This document shows positions 11,861 through 21,051 of a DNA stretch of 64,000 bases, in pieces. The translations under genes were made by a program, and so were the position numbers. This DNA comes from Euonymus europaeus (taxonomy: Eukaryota; Streptophyta; Magnoliopsida; Celastrales; Celastraceae), in NCBI GenBank assembly GCA_963580455.1, contig OY756968.1, positions 19,871,996-19,935,995 on the forward strand, in the 5' to 3' direction. Below the pieces are notes generated by a model. That model was not told where the DNA came from. It saw only the letters and a list, made by a program, of their open reading frames with translations, and made no database searches. Positions within the stretch are counted from its first letter, which is position 1; every line of letters starts with the position of its first letter.

Positions 11861-12140
11861 AGGCAATGTGTGATGACATCCATGCTTATCCCAAGCATCT
11901 CGTTAGCACTTCAAGCAAAAGTATCGATGTTCCCGAGGAGAAGACTTGTCAAAGTCTTTGCCAAGTCTCTCATCATCTCAGATCCATGATATATCTTTCT
12001 TTTTGTGCCTTCCTCAATGGTGATAGAAATGAGCTTCTCGACTGCTGTAGGTTTTAAAAGAGTTGTATCTCGAACATTTAGTAATTCTAATGAAGACATT
12101 GGTTTTTTCTTGTCTTTTAAGTCAGTGAGATACATTTGCC
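11861..12140 (-). pseudogene. gypsy pol segment just before the missing RT core
   Basis: The minus frame from 12135 reads LNVRDTTLLKPTAVEKLISI, then a stretch ending LLLGNIDTFAWS-like and DVITHCL. This is the segment that in gypsy pol leads into the reverse-transcriptase palm (FAW....MPGI...ITH.L). Instead of RT fingers and palm, sequence jumps directly to the RT-RNase H connection near 11860. No Y/F-x-D-D box is present anywhere between gag and RNase H. Confidence 0.7.
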
Positions 12141-12489
12141 GAGCAAGTTTTTGATTGACCTATACCTCTTCCATTCCCTTACTATTAAAAAAATTCATCT
12201 TCAATTAGTATGTAGAGACAACAGTTCAAGTCTAGAGAAGCAATGGCTAGCCAATGAGGGTGTTCTAGGGAGTTTTGACATCAACAAACTAAAATTTCAC
12301 CAAAAAGAGTTTTATTCTCAGATGAGTCCCTAAGGTTATGGGCATAGTGACCATCCTCACCTAGATTACTTGCTCTCCCATGAAACCATACAAAGGAGAT
12401 GAGAACTTTTTCAGACTCTCCTTTGGAGGTTTATCTGCTTGTATGCTTGATAAAAGAGGAAATTGGCAACACTTTCATTACCAATAGGG

Positions 12490-13990
12490 ATCTTCTTTAC
12501 CCTGTAATTGGCGATGATGGCTTCAATGACCAACACATCATATAGGGCTTGTGAAGACCATCCCAGCCTTTCTCTGAGAACACGATCTTTTCATCCCTGT
12601 TTCTCGTCCTCTTCTTTTGGTCAGATACCTGGTGAACTTCTCTAGTGTACGCTTTTTGTCCCAATGAACTTTCTCCTCCAGTAGCAAGCCTACCAACAAT
12701 CATCCAAACAGTACTTGTCCTTCCTCGATTTCTGTGCCGAGTATAGTCATCTCTTCTTCTCCTATGACATCTATCACCCTAGCTATCTTCTCGCCTGTCA
12801 TTTTGTCTTTTGCTCTTGTCATCTCTACCTCGTTTCTCTTCGGCTAAGTTGGTAAAGTTCTTGAGATAGCCCATTTAGATGAGGTTCTATATCTCATCCT
12901 TTAGGTGACGACATTCATCAGTGTCATGGCCAGGTCCTTAGTGAAATTTATAGTATTTGTCACTCTTCTTTATTCTAGGCATGAGTTTCATCTTTGGTAG
13001 TGGACCTATCTAAGGACTTCTCAATAACATGTGGTGTGGCCATCATCTCGTTCGCGGTTATGTATTTCTCTACTCATGAAACCAGCTCTAGAATACTCTT
13101 AGGGTGTTTCTTTGAAAGAGAATGTATTAGCGTTATGTGTCAAACTCTTGTAGTGAAGGTGGTGATAGCGATGATCAATTATCAGTCAGGAATCTCTAAG
13201 CAATCACTATTGAATCTCGTCATGAATTCTCAAAGGTTTTAATTAGGTTTCTGGCTGATAGTCACTAATGTGGCGTTGGTCTTCTTGACTGGTTGAGAAC
13301 TCGCAAAGTGGGCGACGAACCTATTTGTTAGGTCATCAAAATTTTGGATGATGCCATGTGAGAGAGCTCTGAACCACTTTCAGGCCACCCCTACCAAGGA
13401 GATTGGGAAGATTTTGCAATAAGCTTCTGAAGAAGCTTGTTGGAACTTCATCATAGTTCGAAAACCTATGATGTGATCTAGAGGGTCTTCCTTGCCATTA
13501 TATTTCTCAACATTGGCCACCTTGAAGTTCTTCGATACCTAAGCACTTTGTATCCTAAGTGCTAGTGGTGTGAGATTCTTGTCCTATTCCATTGTTTGGA
13601 GGAATGAACGTTCTTTTATGGCAGAAATCTTCCAGTCAACTGAATCCTTAATGAACTTGTTATCCCTCTCGTAAATGGGTGGGCCGAGATTGTCGGTTGG
13701 TAGCCGCTGAAGGTCTTACTTGGAGAGGATTTCGAGATTCTCTAGTCTGAGAATGTCGCTCCCTTGTCCTGTGAGAGATGTTCTCCTAAAGTAGGGGTGG
13801 GTTGGTTTTCTCCTGCATCTGGTCCAACCTTTGAGCAAAAATGTTCATTTTCTGAATTAACCGAGCAATTTGATCCTGTAGTTCTGGTTGGCCCTGTTGC
13901 TCGGCCTGAGCATTCCCACCAACTACTGGAGGATCAACATGTTGTTCTTCTATGTTACTCCTAGTTGTTTTTTTAGGGAAACAAGTTTCC
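12490..13990 (-). pseudogene. gypsy gag and protease remnants
   Basis: Minus strand, 5' to 3': a Q/N-rich leader (about 14000..13760), a gag capsid-like block (13520..13240: YNGKEDPLDHI, MMKFQQASSEAYCKIFPIS, then ALSHGIIQNFDDLTNRFVAH, then SQKPN), decayed nucleocapsid-side sequence (about 12980..12760) and a protease-leading block (12703..12497: MIVGRLATGG, then an EKIVFSEKGWDGLHKPY-like stretch). The DPxxH...F......W...L...I..F..L...F spacing is standard for plant Ty3/gypsy gag. There are several stops and frameshifts. Confidence 0.75.
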
Positions 13991-14263
13991 CACAAACAAC
14001 GCCAATTTGATGATGTCCAAAACTTGCTCATCTGGATGACGTATCAGGATACATCCAAACTAGGTCTTCTCGGTTGGACTGGTCTTTTCAGATGTTGAGA
14101 TTCCTACTTAGACGAGCAAACGCGAGCTATGAGCCCACCAGAGGTTGTTCTCTGGCGTTGGCGCTTCAATCTCAAGTCAGATGTGAACGCAAATAAGTCT
14201 CCTAGGGAACACTACTTGGTGCTTTAGGAGTTGAGTAGTATTTAGTAGGTATAAAGTGAATTA

Positions 14264-15603
14264 GACCATCCACAGCAGCATCTCTTAACAGATTCTTTAA
14301 ATTCCAGCAAAAATACACATTTTCATCATTTTACAGTTTTTGAAACAGTAACAGCACACATCAGTTACTCTAAACAAACACTCTAAATCATTTAAATATT
14401 CATTTCTATAATCACTTTTTATTTAATTAAATTAAATTAATTTTACTATTTTTATAACATCAAACCTTACTATGTTAAATAAGAATAATATGATATTAAT
14501 ATTAATATTATTTTTATTTTGTTTAGTAGTTGACATTCTAGTGGAACTATGTAATTTGATTATGCAATTCTAGTACCAATTCCAAAACAAACCAAATGCA
14601 GTCAATACATAAAGAGATTGACAAAAAAGATAAAAATTCATAGCCTATAAATGCCAGTGACATTGTTGGAAGTAAAACATAATCCAGAACATGTTCTATG
14701 AAGAACAAATACCCAAACTAAATCAATATATATGGCTAGCACAATATATCATCCCTGTCATACAAAACATTGGAAAAACATAAATAACTACCAAAGCACA
14801 CTTAACATACCTGAGAGGTCAATATGTACAAACTTCCAATTGTTCTTTTTTCTTTTCTATAAAGGATTTGATTCAAACAAAATTCTACTCAGCTCTTCCC
14901 TTAGCTGATGCCAACAATATTTACATCAGTTCTTCCTACTACTATTACTCCCAACTAATACAAAACCTGTGGGAAAACCCATGACCAAACCTAGGCTATC
15001 AACCATTAACCGCAACAAACCTAAATGACTCTTACTCTCTTTTTTCACCTTCTCTCCATTAATATACCAGAATCTCAACTTCAAAACTGGCATAAAGTAC
15101 CAAGCCTCTGCCTATCAACAAATTCATTTTCAACAAACATTCATGATCTCCCACCACTTTCCTCCAATAAATACAGTGTCACCAAACAATCAAAATCACT
15201 TTGATTTTAAAGCAAACATACAAATAGAACCAGAACCCAAAAATCGAACCAAGCCCTAAAATCAAAAATTTTACCTGGCCGTGATCGACTATAGCGCCTG
15301 GCAGAGAAATGAGGTTCTGGCTACAATGTATTCAGTGCGACGAGATGAGGTTCCGTTCCATTGGTCGTGATCGACGATGGCGAACTGCGGTTGACGAGAG
15401 ACAGAGAGAGAGGAGTAAATTTTATCTCAAATAATAAGTTGTGTACGTACAGTGCTACGCAAATACTCCCGCACAACTGTAGCAAAACACCACCTCCAGT
15501 ATTGGACCCAGTAACTACTGTGGGCTATAATTCCACTAAAAGCCAACGGGCCCTCTTCAATATAGCGTTAACCACCCACATCCAGTAGCTGATGTGGGTG
15601 GTC
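14264..15603. mobile_element. PIF/Harbinger-like non-autonomous DNA transposon (1.34 kb)
   Basis: Terminal inverted repeats GACCATCCACAGCAGC (left) and GACCACCCACATCAGC (right, reversed) flank the element, with TTA on both sides (14261..14263 and 15604..15606), the 3-bp duplication of PIF/Harbinger elements. The empty site is visible in the other LTR (GAATTAGAGTT around 6380). No transposase-like frame is present. Near its right end there is a perfect 12-bp hairpin (ACCACCCACATC/GATGTGGGTGGT, 15571..15602) that includes the right terminus. Confidence 0.8.
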
Positions 15604-16225
15604 TTAGAGTTACCTGCGGGAGAAGCTTCAAGTCAGATGTGAATGCAAGTAAGTCTCCTAGGGAACACTACTTGGTGCTTTAGGAGTTGAGTGGTATTTA
15701 GTAGGTATAAAGTGAATTAGAGTTTCCTGCGGGAGAAGCTCCTTTTATAGCAACAAAGTTCTCTTTCTCCCATTTGAGTTAGATTTCTTTCTTAGGTATA
15801 ATTCTTGTAGAAATAGGAAACCATCGGAAAATTTGGCAAAGTAACCCATTTTACAAACTATTTGAGCCAAATAACTCATTTTTTAAAAAAACTTAATATA
15901 TAACCTTTTTTTTATCATGGAAAGGTCTCATATACGCCTATGCACATTTTCCCATCATTTGTTAAAAAGCTGTCAAACCAAGGACATGTGTCAAACACAA
16001 TTCATCTCTGCAGTTTTTTACCTCCTGCCACACTTTTCAGCTTTCCCTCCAAAATAAATATTAAACAATTAATAACGTAAAAAAAATTAAATAAACTTCA
16101 GGAACAAATATCTTAAGTTTTTTTATTCATCTTATTCTTCAAATTATTTATTTTTTACTCTGATTTTTCTCCGACTCCATTGCACGAACCACAATCTTCT
16201 TTTTCTTTGTTCTTTTGCTTCTTTT

Positions 16226-16455
16226 TCCTTGACCAGGACCGTAGTCCCCCGTTAAGCAGGAACCGGATCCATCGAAGTGCAGCCTATTCGGGCCTATAAA
16301 CAACCAGTCAGTCGGTGCTTTGAAGGAACAAGAAGAGTCCTTGGGGAGTTTAAATCCTGCGTTGTCAAGTTTAGGACTGCCCGCATTAGTAAGAATGCAT
16401 GGCCATACAATGTATTTGCACATTTTGATGAATGAAAATGTGGCACCTTGCACAC
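16226..16455 (-). pseudogene. captured thaumatin-like (PR5) exon fragment
   Basis: Minus-strand translation from 16455 reads GVQGATFSF, then CKYIVWPCILTNAGSPKLDN, then GFKLPKDSSCSFKAPTDW, then LHFDGSGSCLTGDYGPGQ. This follows the mature N-terminus of thaumatin-like proteins (typical words: NKC.YTVWPGILTNAG, GF.L..G.S.S..AP..W, C.FD.SG.GSC.TGDCG.GQ). Several conserved Cys/Trp positions are lost (GDYG for GDCG). TTTTGTAG immediately upstream (minus strand) looks like the splice acceptor of intron 1, at the place where many thaumatin-like genes have it, so genomic DNA rather than cDNA was captured. The fragment ends about 75 aa in and runs into Lys-rich non-homologous sequence. It is not a working gene. 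Confidence 0.8.
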
Positions 16456-16713
16456 CTACAAAATGAAACAAGGTAACAGTACATATAAGTTTGAATCAAT
16501 ATGAATACACATATTTTTGAGAACGTTTTCACTTACTTTGGTCATGTTATAAAAGTTTTTGTTTAGAATAGTTATTTTTCTGTTTAGAACATTTATAATG
16601 ATTTCTAAAACAGACAAATTTTTGTTTAGTACAGTTGAATTTTTGATTAAAACAGTTTAATTTTAAAACTTTTGACATTTGTGATAATGTTGTGTTTTTT
16701 TTCCAATGTATAT

Positions 16714-18498
16714 TGTCGATGAAGTGCAAGATTAAATCACAGGACAAATTTTCATCAAAGGTTGTTGCTTTTTGCAGAGTTCATTCTGCATTGTTTGGAA
16801 AAGCTAATAAGTTCAAATATGAGGGTTTGAAGATTGACTTCTACAGCATTGTCGATTTCTCATATGTCTTTCAGATAAAAACACTTAAAATATGTTTATA
16901 ATATGATATTTTTATAATAGTTTTATTTTATTTATGAGAGATATATTTATGTTTATACCAATATAATTTATGCTTTGAACAGTTATCCGTCTATCTAGAA
17001 CAATTATAGATATGTTTTGAACAGTTTTCGTTTTATTTAGAACAATTCTAGATTTTTTTTTGAACAGTCTTATTTTTATATATAACAACTTCAATCTCAT
17101 TTTTTTTCTTCAGTTATGTGCTTATGAGACAGTCCCAGAGTTGAGTGCTAGATTTGCGAAGAGGGTTGGGGATATATAGGCACCAAGACTGTTGTCCAAA
17201 TTCGAAGTCACGCTCAAAAGTTTTTCTCTAGGTTTTTGTTTGAATGCATATGTAGCTTTCATGTTTAGTGTACATTTAATTATTCACATTCTCATTAGAT
17301 TCAAAGAAACTTTAGGTGGTCATCTAATTTGTTTTTAGAATTAATTGTTATAATGTTTTGAAGAGGGTTGGGGACAAGAACCAAATAACCAACTCATCAT
17401 GGACGCATTTGCATTTTCATGTGCATTCGTCCTTGACAGGAATACTCAATTCCCTTTTGTGGGGTGGAGTATATCTGAACAGTTCGGTTTGATTATGTCC
17501 TTCAATAGAACCTTGCACTCATGAATCATGCCCCCCGAGTTCAGAGGCTTTGGTTTTGCCTTTGTCTGCCTTGGGAACTGACTCATCTTCTCCTTATGAG
17601 GTAATGATTAGGTGTTAGACTGAGATCAACAAACAAAAATTACACTATTGTTCGAATTTCAAGCCATACTCAAAAGTTTTTCTCTAAGGTTTCTGTTTGC
17701 AATCCACATGTAGCTTCCACGTTTAGTGTACATTTAATTATACGCAACCTCATGAGATTCAAAGAAAATTCAGGTGGTCATCTAATTAGTTTTAGAATTA
17801 ATTGTTATCATGTTTAGAATAGTTTACCAATTTACTATTTAGAACAGTGTAATTTATGTTTAGCACAATGTAATTATTATTTAGAACAGTTTAATTTCTG
17901 CTAGGGGTGCACATGGGTTGGATTGGGCACCTCATCCAATCCATATAAGTTTAGATTTGGCCTCAATAAGCAAGGCTAAAAGGCACAATCAAATTGAGGG
18001 AATCAAAGTTTATAGATTGAGCTTGGATTAACCAAAATCTATAACTGGTCCACTATAAAAATGGATCAAGTTTATAGACTATAAAAATGGATCAAGTTTA
18101 ACCGAAATCTATAACAAATCTAGAACTGTTCTAAACAAAAATTTAATTATTCAAAACATATTTGTAACTGATCTAAACAAACGAATAAATGTTCAAAACA
18201 TAAATTATACTGTTCTAAACAAAAAGATAAATGTTATAAACATAAAGATACTTCTTTTAAATAAAATAAAAATCTTCTAAAAATAACATTAAAAGCTCTA
18301 AACTTATTTTAAGTATCTTTACATGAAAGACATGGAAAACCAACAAGGCATTAAAGGTCAATCTTCAAAGCCTTACGCTTGAACTTGTCAGCTCTCCCAA
18401 GTAATGCAGAATAAACTCTACTTGTGAGAGTTTGCAAAGAACAGCAACCTTTGATGGAAATCTCTCTTCTAATTTAATCTTGTCCTTCATTGAAAATA
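16714..18498. repeat. inverted duplication inside the Mutator-like element
   Basis: 16714..16900 (+) reappears in reverse complement at about 18310..18498, with roughly three quarters of positions matching by eye. Shared words are AAGATTAAAT, CATCAAAGGTTG, TTTATTCTGCATT/TTCATTCTGCATT and TTTGAAGATTGAC. The left arm can be read KCKIKSQDKFSSKVV and KYEGLKIDFYSIVDF; I do not recognise the protein. The left arm lacks about 15 bp present in the right. The flanking GTTTAGAA words are also mirrored (forward at 16550..17060, reverse at 18115..18260). Confidence 0.7.
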
Positions 18499-18524
18499 TT
18501 GTTGAGTCTAAAATAACCTACTAG

Positions 18525-19665
18525 CAAGTGCACTAGTCAGAAGAATAGTACAAGTGGTCAGTAGAGATCGTATCCACAGAGACGGAGATATGACTTAATC
18601 CAAGTGTTTATTTACATATAATTATGGACAATGCAAGAAATTAAAGTTCCACTCAAGTTGATTTGGTTTGCAATTTAAAAGGAATACAAGCAAGAAAAGT
18701 AAAGTTTTTTTTGGAATTTTTATATTGAAGAATGCAAATGCTAATGCAATTTATCACTAGGCAAGTTATACTAATGCAATGAATTCAAGTAGAAGAATGA
18801 AGCACCAAGACTTCGGAATCCACCAAGGGTCAATGATGTGCAAACACAACCAATTCACTCATACATTTATCAATTCGGGTATAACGAATCCGTACCTAAG
18901 TCGGTTTTAGCGCACTTAAGCCAATTTCTCTCATGTCAATCACTAGCCATCTTATTGGTCTAGGTTGGATGTTCCTATCAACATTCTAGTCATCTTATTG
19001 GTCTAGACATGCATAAGAATTCATGAACGCTCAATGGAAATAGGATTCATACAAACTTGTTCCAAACCTAATGGAAAGAACAATTGCAATCTAAGGTCCC
19101 AAGGAGCATGATTAAGTAGATATTTCACCACCTACACAATCCATCAAACAAATCCATTCAAAACCCTAAGTGGTGATCAAGCACAAAGAGTAAGAAGAAT
19201 CCACAATAATCATAGAAACCAAAGATTTATACCCAAAAAGATTCACATATAAACAAATCAATTCATAAAACCATCATTCACCCAAGGCTTCATCCTAGCC
19301 TTGGTGACAAAGAGTTTAGCTACTCATAGAGAGAGAAAGAGACAAGCAAAGAGAGAGAAACATATTGGTAGAACCCAAAATTGGAAGAAACAAAAGCCAA
19401 GATGAAGAATCCCTCCTTCAAGCCTTGAATCCTCCTTCTTTCATTTGTTTTTCGCTCTTGGAACGGCCGTTCCATAAGTCTAAAAAGTGCAGTTTTTAGG
19501 GCTTTCGCGAAATAAAAGCTGCCAATTTTGTGTAGGTGCGCCTAGGCGTGTAGGAAAGGGGGCCAACGTTGAGAGAATGAAGAAAATGTCAACTTGTAAG
19601 GTGTGATGATGTCATGGTGTGAAAGTGTGTATAGGGATATATGGGTACTTTCCAAGGCCAAAAGA
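18525..19665. repeat. unclassified dispersed repeat in the right part of the Mutator-like element
   Basis: It begins near CTACTAGCAAGTGCACTAGTC and includes GATCGTATCCACAGAGACG, a phrase I associate with a widespread but poorly classified plant repeat, followed by non-coding AT-rich DNA to about 19665. No terminal repeats or coding frame could be defined, so the boundaries are approximate and the class is unknown. Confidence 0.35.
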
Positions 19666-19951
19666 GTTAGATATTACATTTTTTTAGAAAATGAATTACA
19701 TAGCAAAAAAATGTTTATAAAATAGGTTATTTTACCAAAATTCCCAAAACCATCTTAATGAGGGCAAGTTTTGTTGGGAAAAAGAACTCGCTTCCCTTTA
19801 GAATATTGTCCGAGAATAACAATGCCGAGCAAAGTGTTGTATTCCTTGGTGACTGACCACTGCAAGGTACGTACATCGTCTAACGTTGAATGGATATTTA
19901 TTATATGCCATGTGTCGATGTCTTAGTGGGGGATATTTTTGATAATATCAT

Positions 19952-20700
19952 GCAAAATTATACTTTTTGTCCCTCAACTATGCACCGAATTTCACTTTTG
20001 TCTTTAAACTATTTTTTTTTCTCCCATTTTTGTTCCTCGTCTATCCAAATGTACCACTTTTGTCCCTAAAATCATTATGTCAATGGAAAAAATTGACTTG
20101 TCAAGTCAGTTGGCTTACATAGTTTCGTGTAGGAGAAAGAGTACATGTGTACTCAATATAAAACGTAACACAATACTTTTCATCCCTCAACTATACAATA
20201 GATTTTATTTTCGTCTTTAAATTATATTTTCCCATATTTTCTGTTATTCTTCAAATTCTATATAAAGATGATTAAATCTCAACATACATCGCCCCTGTCA
20301 GGTATGCACGATCCTCTACCAACAGCAGAATTCGTCGGATTCCCGCCTCCACATCGACTTCTCCTCCAACATTTTCAATGTCGCTTTTTCTTCAGTTTGA
20401 TTTCTTTGATTTTAGATGATTTTTTTTCTTCGATTTCATTATCTCTTCAATTTTGTAATGGATTTCATTGTAGAATAGGTCAATATCTTCAAATCTTATG
20501 TTACCATTATCATCGTCACCGAACTTCCTCAACGTTCTCCAAGCTTAAGTTTGTTCACTCGTGATCTACTGACTTTATCATATTAAAGATAAAAATGATA
20601 CATTTAAATAGATGAGAGATTGTGAGAATAAATAGTTTAAAAAGGGAAGTGAAACATAATTTATAGTTGAAAGATGGAAATTGTAATCTAACCCAAAAAT
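19952..20700. mobile_element. foldback element with about 120-bp inverted arms
   Basis: The left arm at about 19955..20095 (TTTTTGTCCCTCAACTATGC, then CACTTTTGTC.TTAAACTAT, then ATCCAAATGTACCACTTTTG) matches the reverse complement of about 20585..20697 with moderate divergence. A second partial copy of the CCTCAACTATRCA block lies at 20180..20235. The middle (20240..20580) has only chance frames. It abuts the right end of the gypsy element. Confidence 0.6.
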
Positions 20701-20779
20701 ATTGCTCCGATGGGAATCCAACTCATAAACTTCTAAATCAACATAATTTGGTCTAAGATAAATTTTACCATCAGAATCT

Positions 20780-21051
20780 CTCTCAAGCAGTTACTGCTCC
20801 GGCAGTGGTTCTGTTATTGCAATCAGCCAAGTGGGTCTTCCACTCGCCGATTGTGCGCGTGAGTGATCTCTCGCAATTCCATCGTCGAAAGGAGAGATTG
20901 TGAAACGTGCGATTTCGTCAATGTCTCTGTTTGACTCGTTTCACGAGGAAACGCCCACATTGACAGAGGAAACGCACGGCATACACTACTGTACAAAGAT
21001 GGTTTCACTTGCTCTCTCTTCGTCTCTCTGCTTCCACTCGACTCGGTTCTG
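20780..21051 (+). other. probable 5'-UTR exon of the hAT-derived gene
   Basis: A locally GC-richer stretch ends at a consensus donor (TCTG, then GTAAGTGG at 21052). The best acceptor before the coding exon is TTCCATTGCAG ending at 23412, which would give a 2361-bp 5'-UTR intron. That intron holds AT-rich DNA, a CTTCTTCTT run at 22828..22862 and no gene. The transcription start is not visible. Confidence 0.5.

Larger units (their letters stand above)
15826..19745. mobile_element. Mutator-like element carrying a PR5 fragment and an inverted duplication
   Basis: Ends GGAAAATTTGGCAAAGTAAC (left) and GGGAATTTTGGTAAAATAAC (right, reversed) form the inverted repeat. Nine-base flanks GAAACCATC (15817..15825) and AAAACCATC (19746..19754) are the target duplication; the intact site GAAACCATC is at about 6470 in the other LTR. 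Both features are typical of Mutator-like elements. Inside are a thaumatin-like gene fragment, an inverted duplication, a direct repeat (17198..17357 and 17658..17817), fields of GTTTAGAA words, and near 17110..17170 a translation AYETVPELSARFAKRVGD, which resembles the N-terminal part of the ULP1-bearing Mutator group. No MURA transposase was seen, so it is non-autonomous. Confidence 0.8.
6138..19950 (-). mobile_element. Ty3/gypsy LTR retrotransposon, defective, with nested insertions in its 5' LTR
   Basis: The LTRs at 6138..6678 and 14008..19950 align once two insertions and a 113-bp duplication are removed from the right one. Both start TGATGAYGTCC and end near GATATTTTT...ATCA. Flanks GGCAA (6133..6137) and TGCAA (19951..19955) are a likely 5-bp target duplication with one mismatch. 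In minus orientation the order is 5' LTR, a primer-site-like TTGGCGTTGTTTGTGGG, gag, protease, RNase H, integrase, an opposite-strand unit, 3' LTR. This matches Ty3/gypsy order, and the extra antisense unit recalls the Ogre/Tat-Retand group. All frames are interrupted, and the RT core is missing, so the copy is dead or depends on others. The layering gives a relative age: gypsy first, then the DNA elements. Confidence 0.85.
14008..19950 (-). repeat. 5' LTR of the gypsy element, split by two insertions
   Basis: LTR pieces are 14008..14263, 15604..15825 and 19755..19950 (one duplicated target copy at each junction). Without the insertions the LTR is about 680 bp, longer than the 3' LTR because a 113-bp unit (start 14172) is repeated at 15628. 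The left LTR has this unit once, so the duplication arose in this LTR after the two LTRs were made, or was lost from the other. Confidence 0.85.

Noticed and set aside
16148..16471. 107-aa frame as a functional thaumatin-like gene
   Set aside because: Lacks signal peptide and most of the domain, has lost conserved cysteines, and sits inside a transposon.
20268..20564. 98-aa frame in the centre of the foldback element
   Set aside because: Low-complexity Phe/Ser/Leu-rich translation of T-rich DNA; no family.
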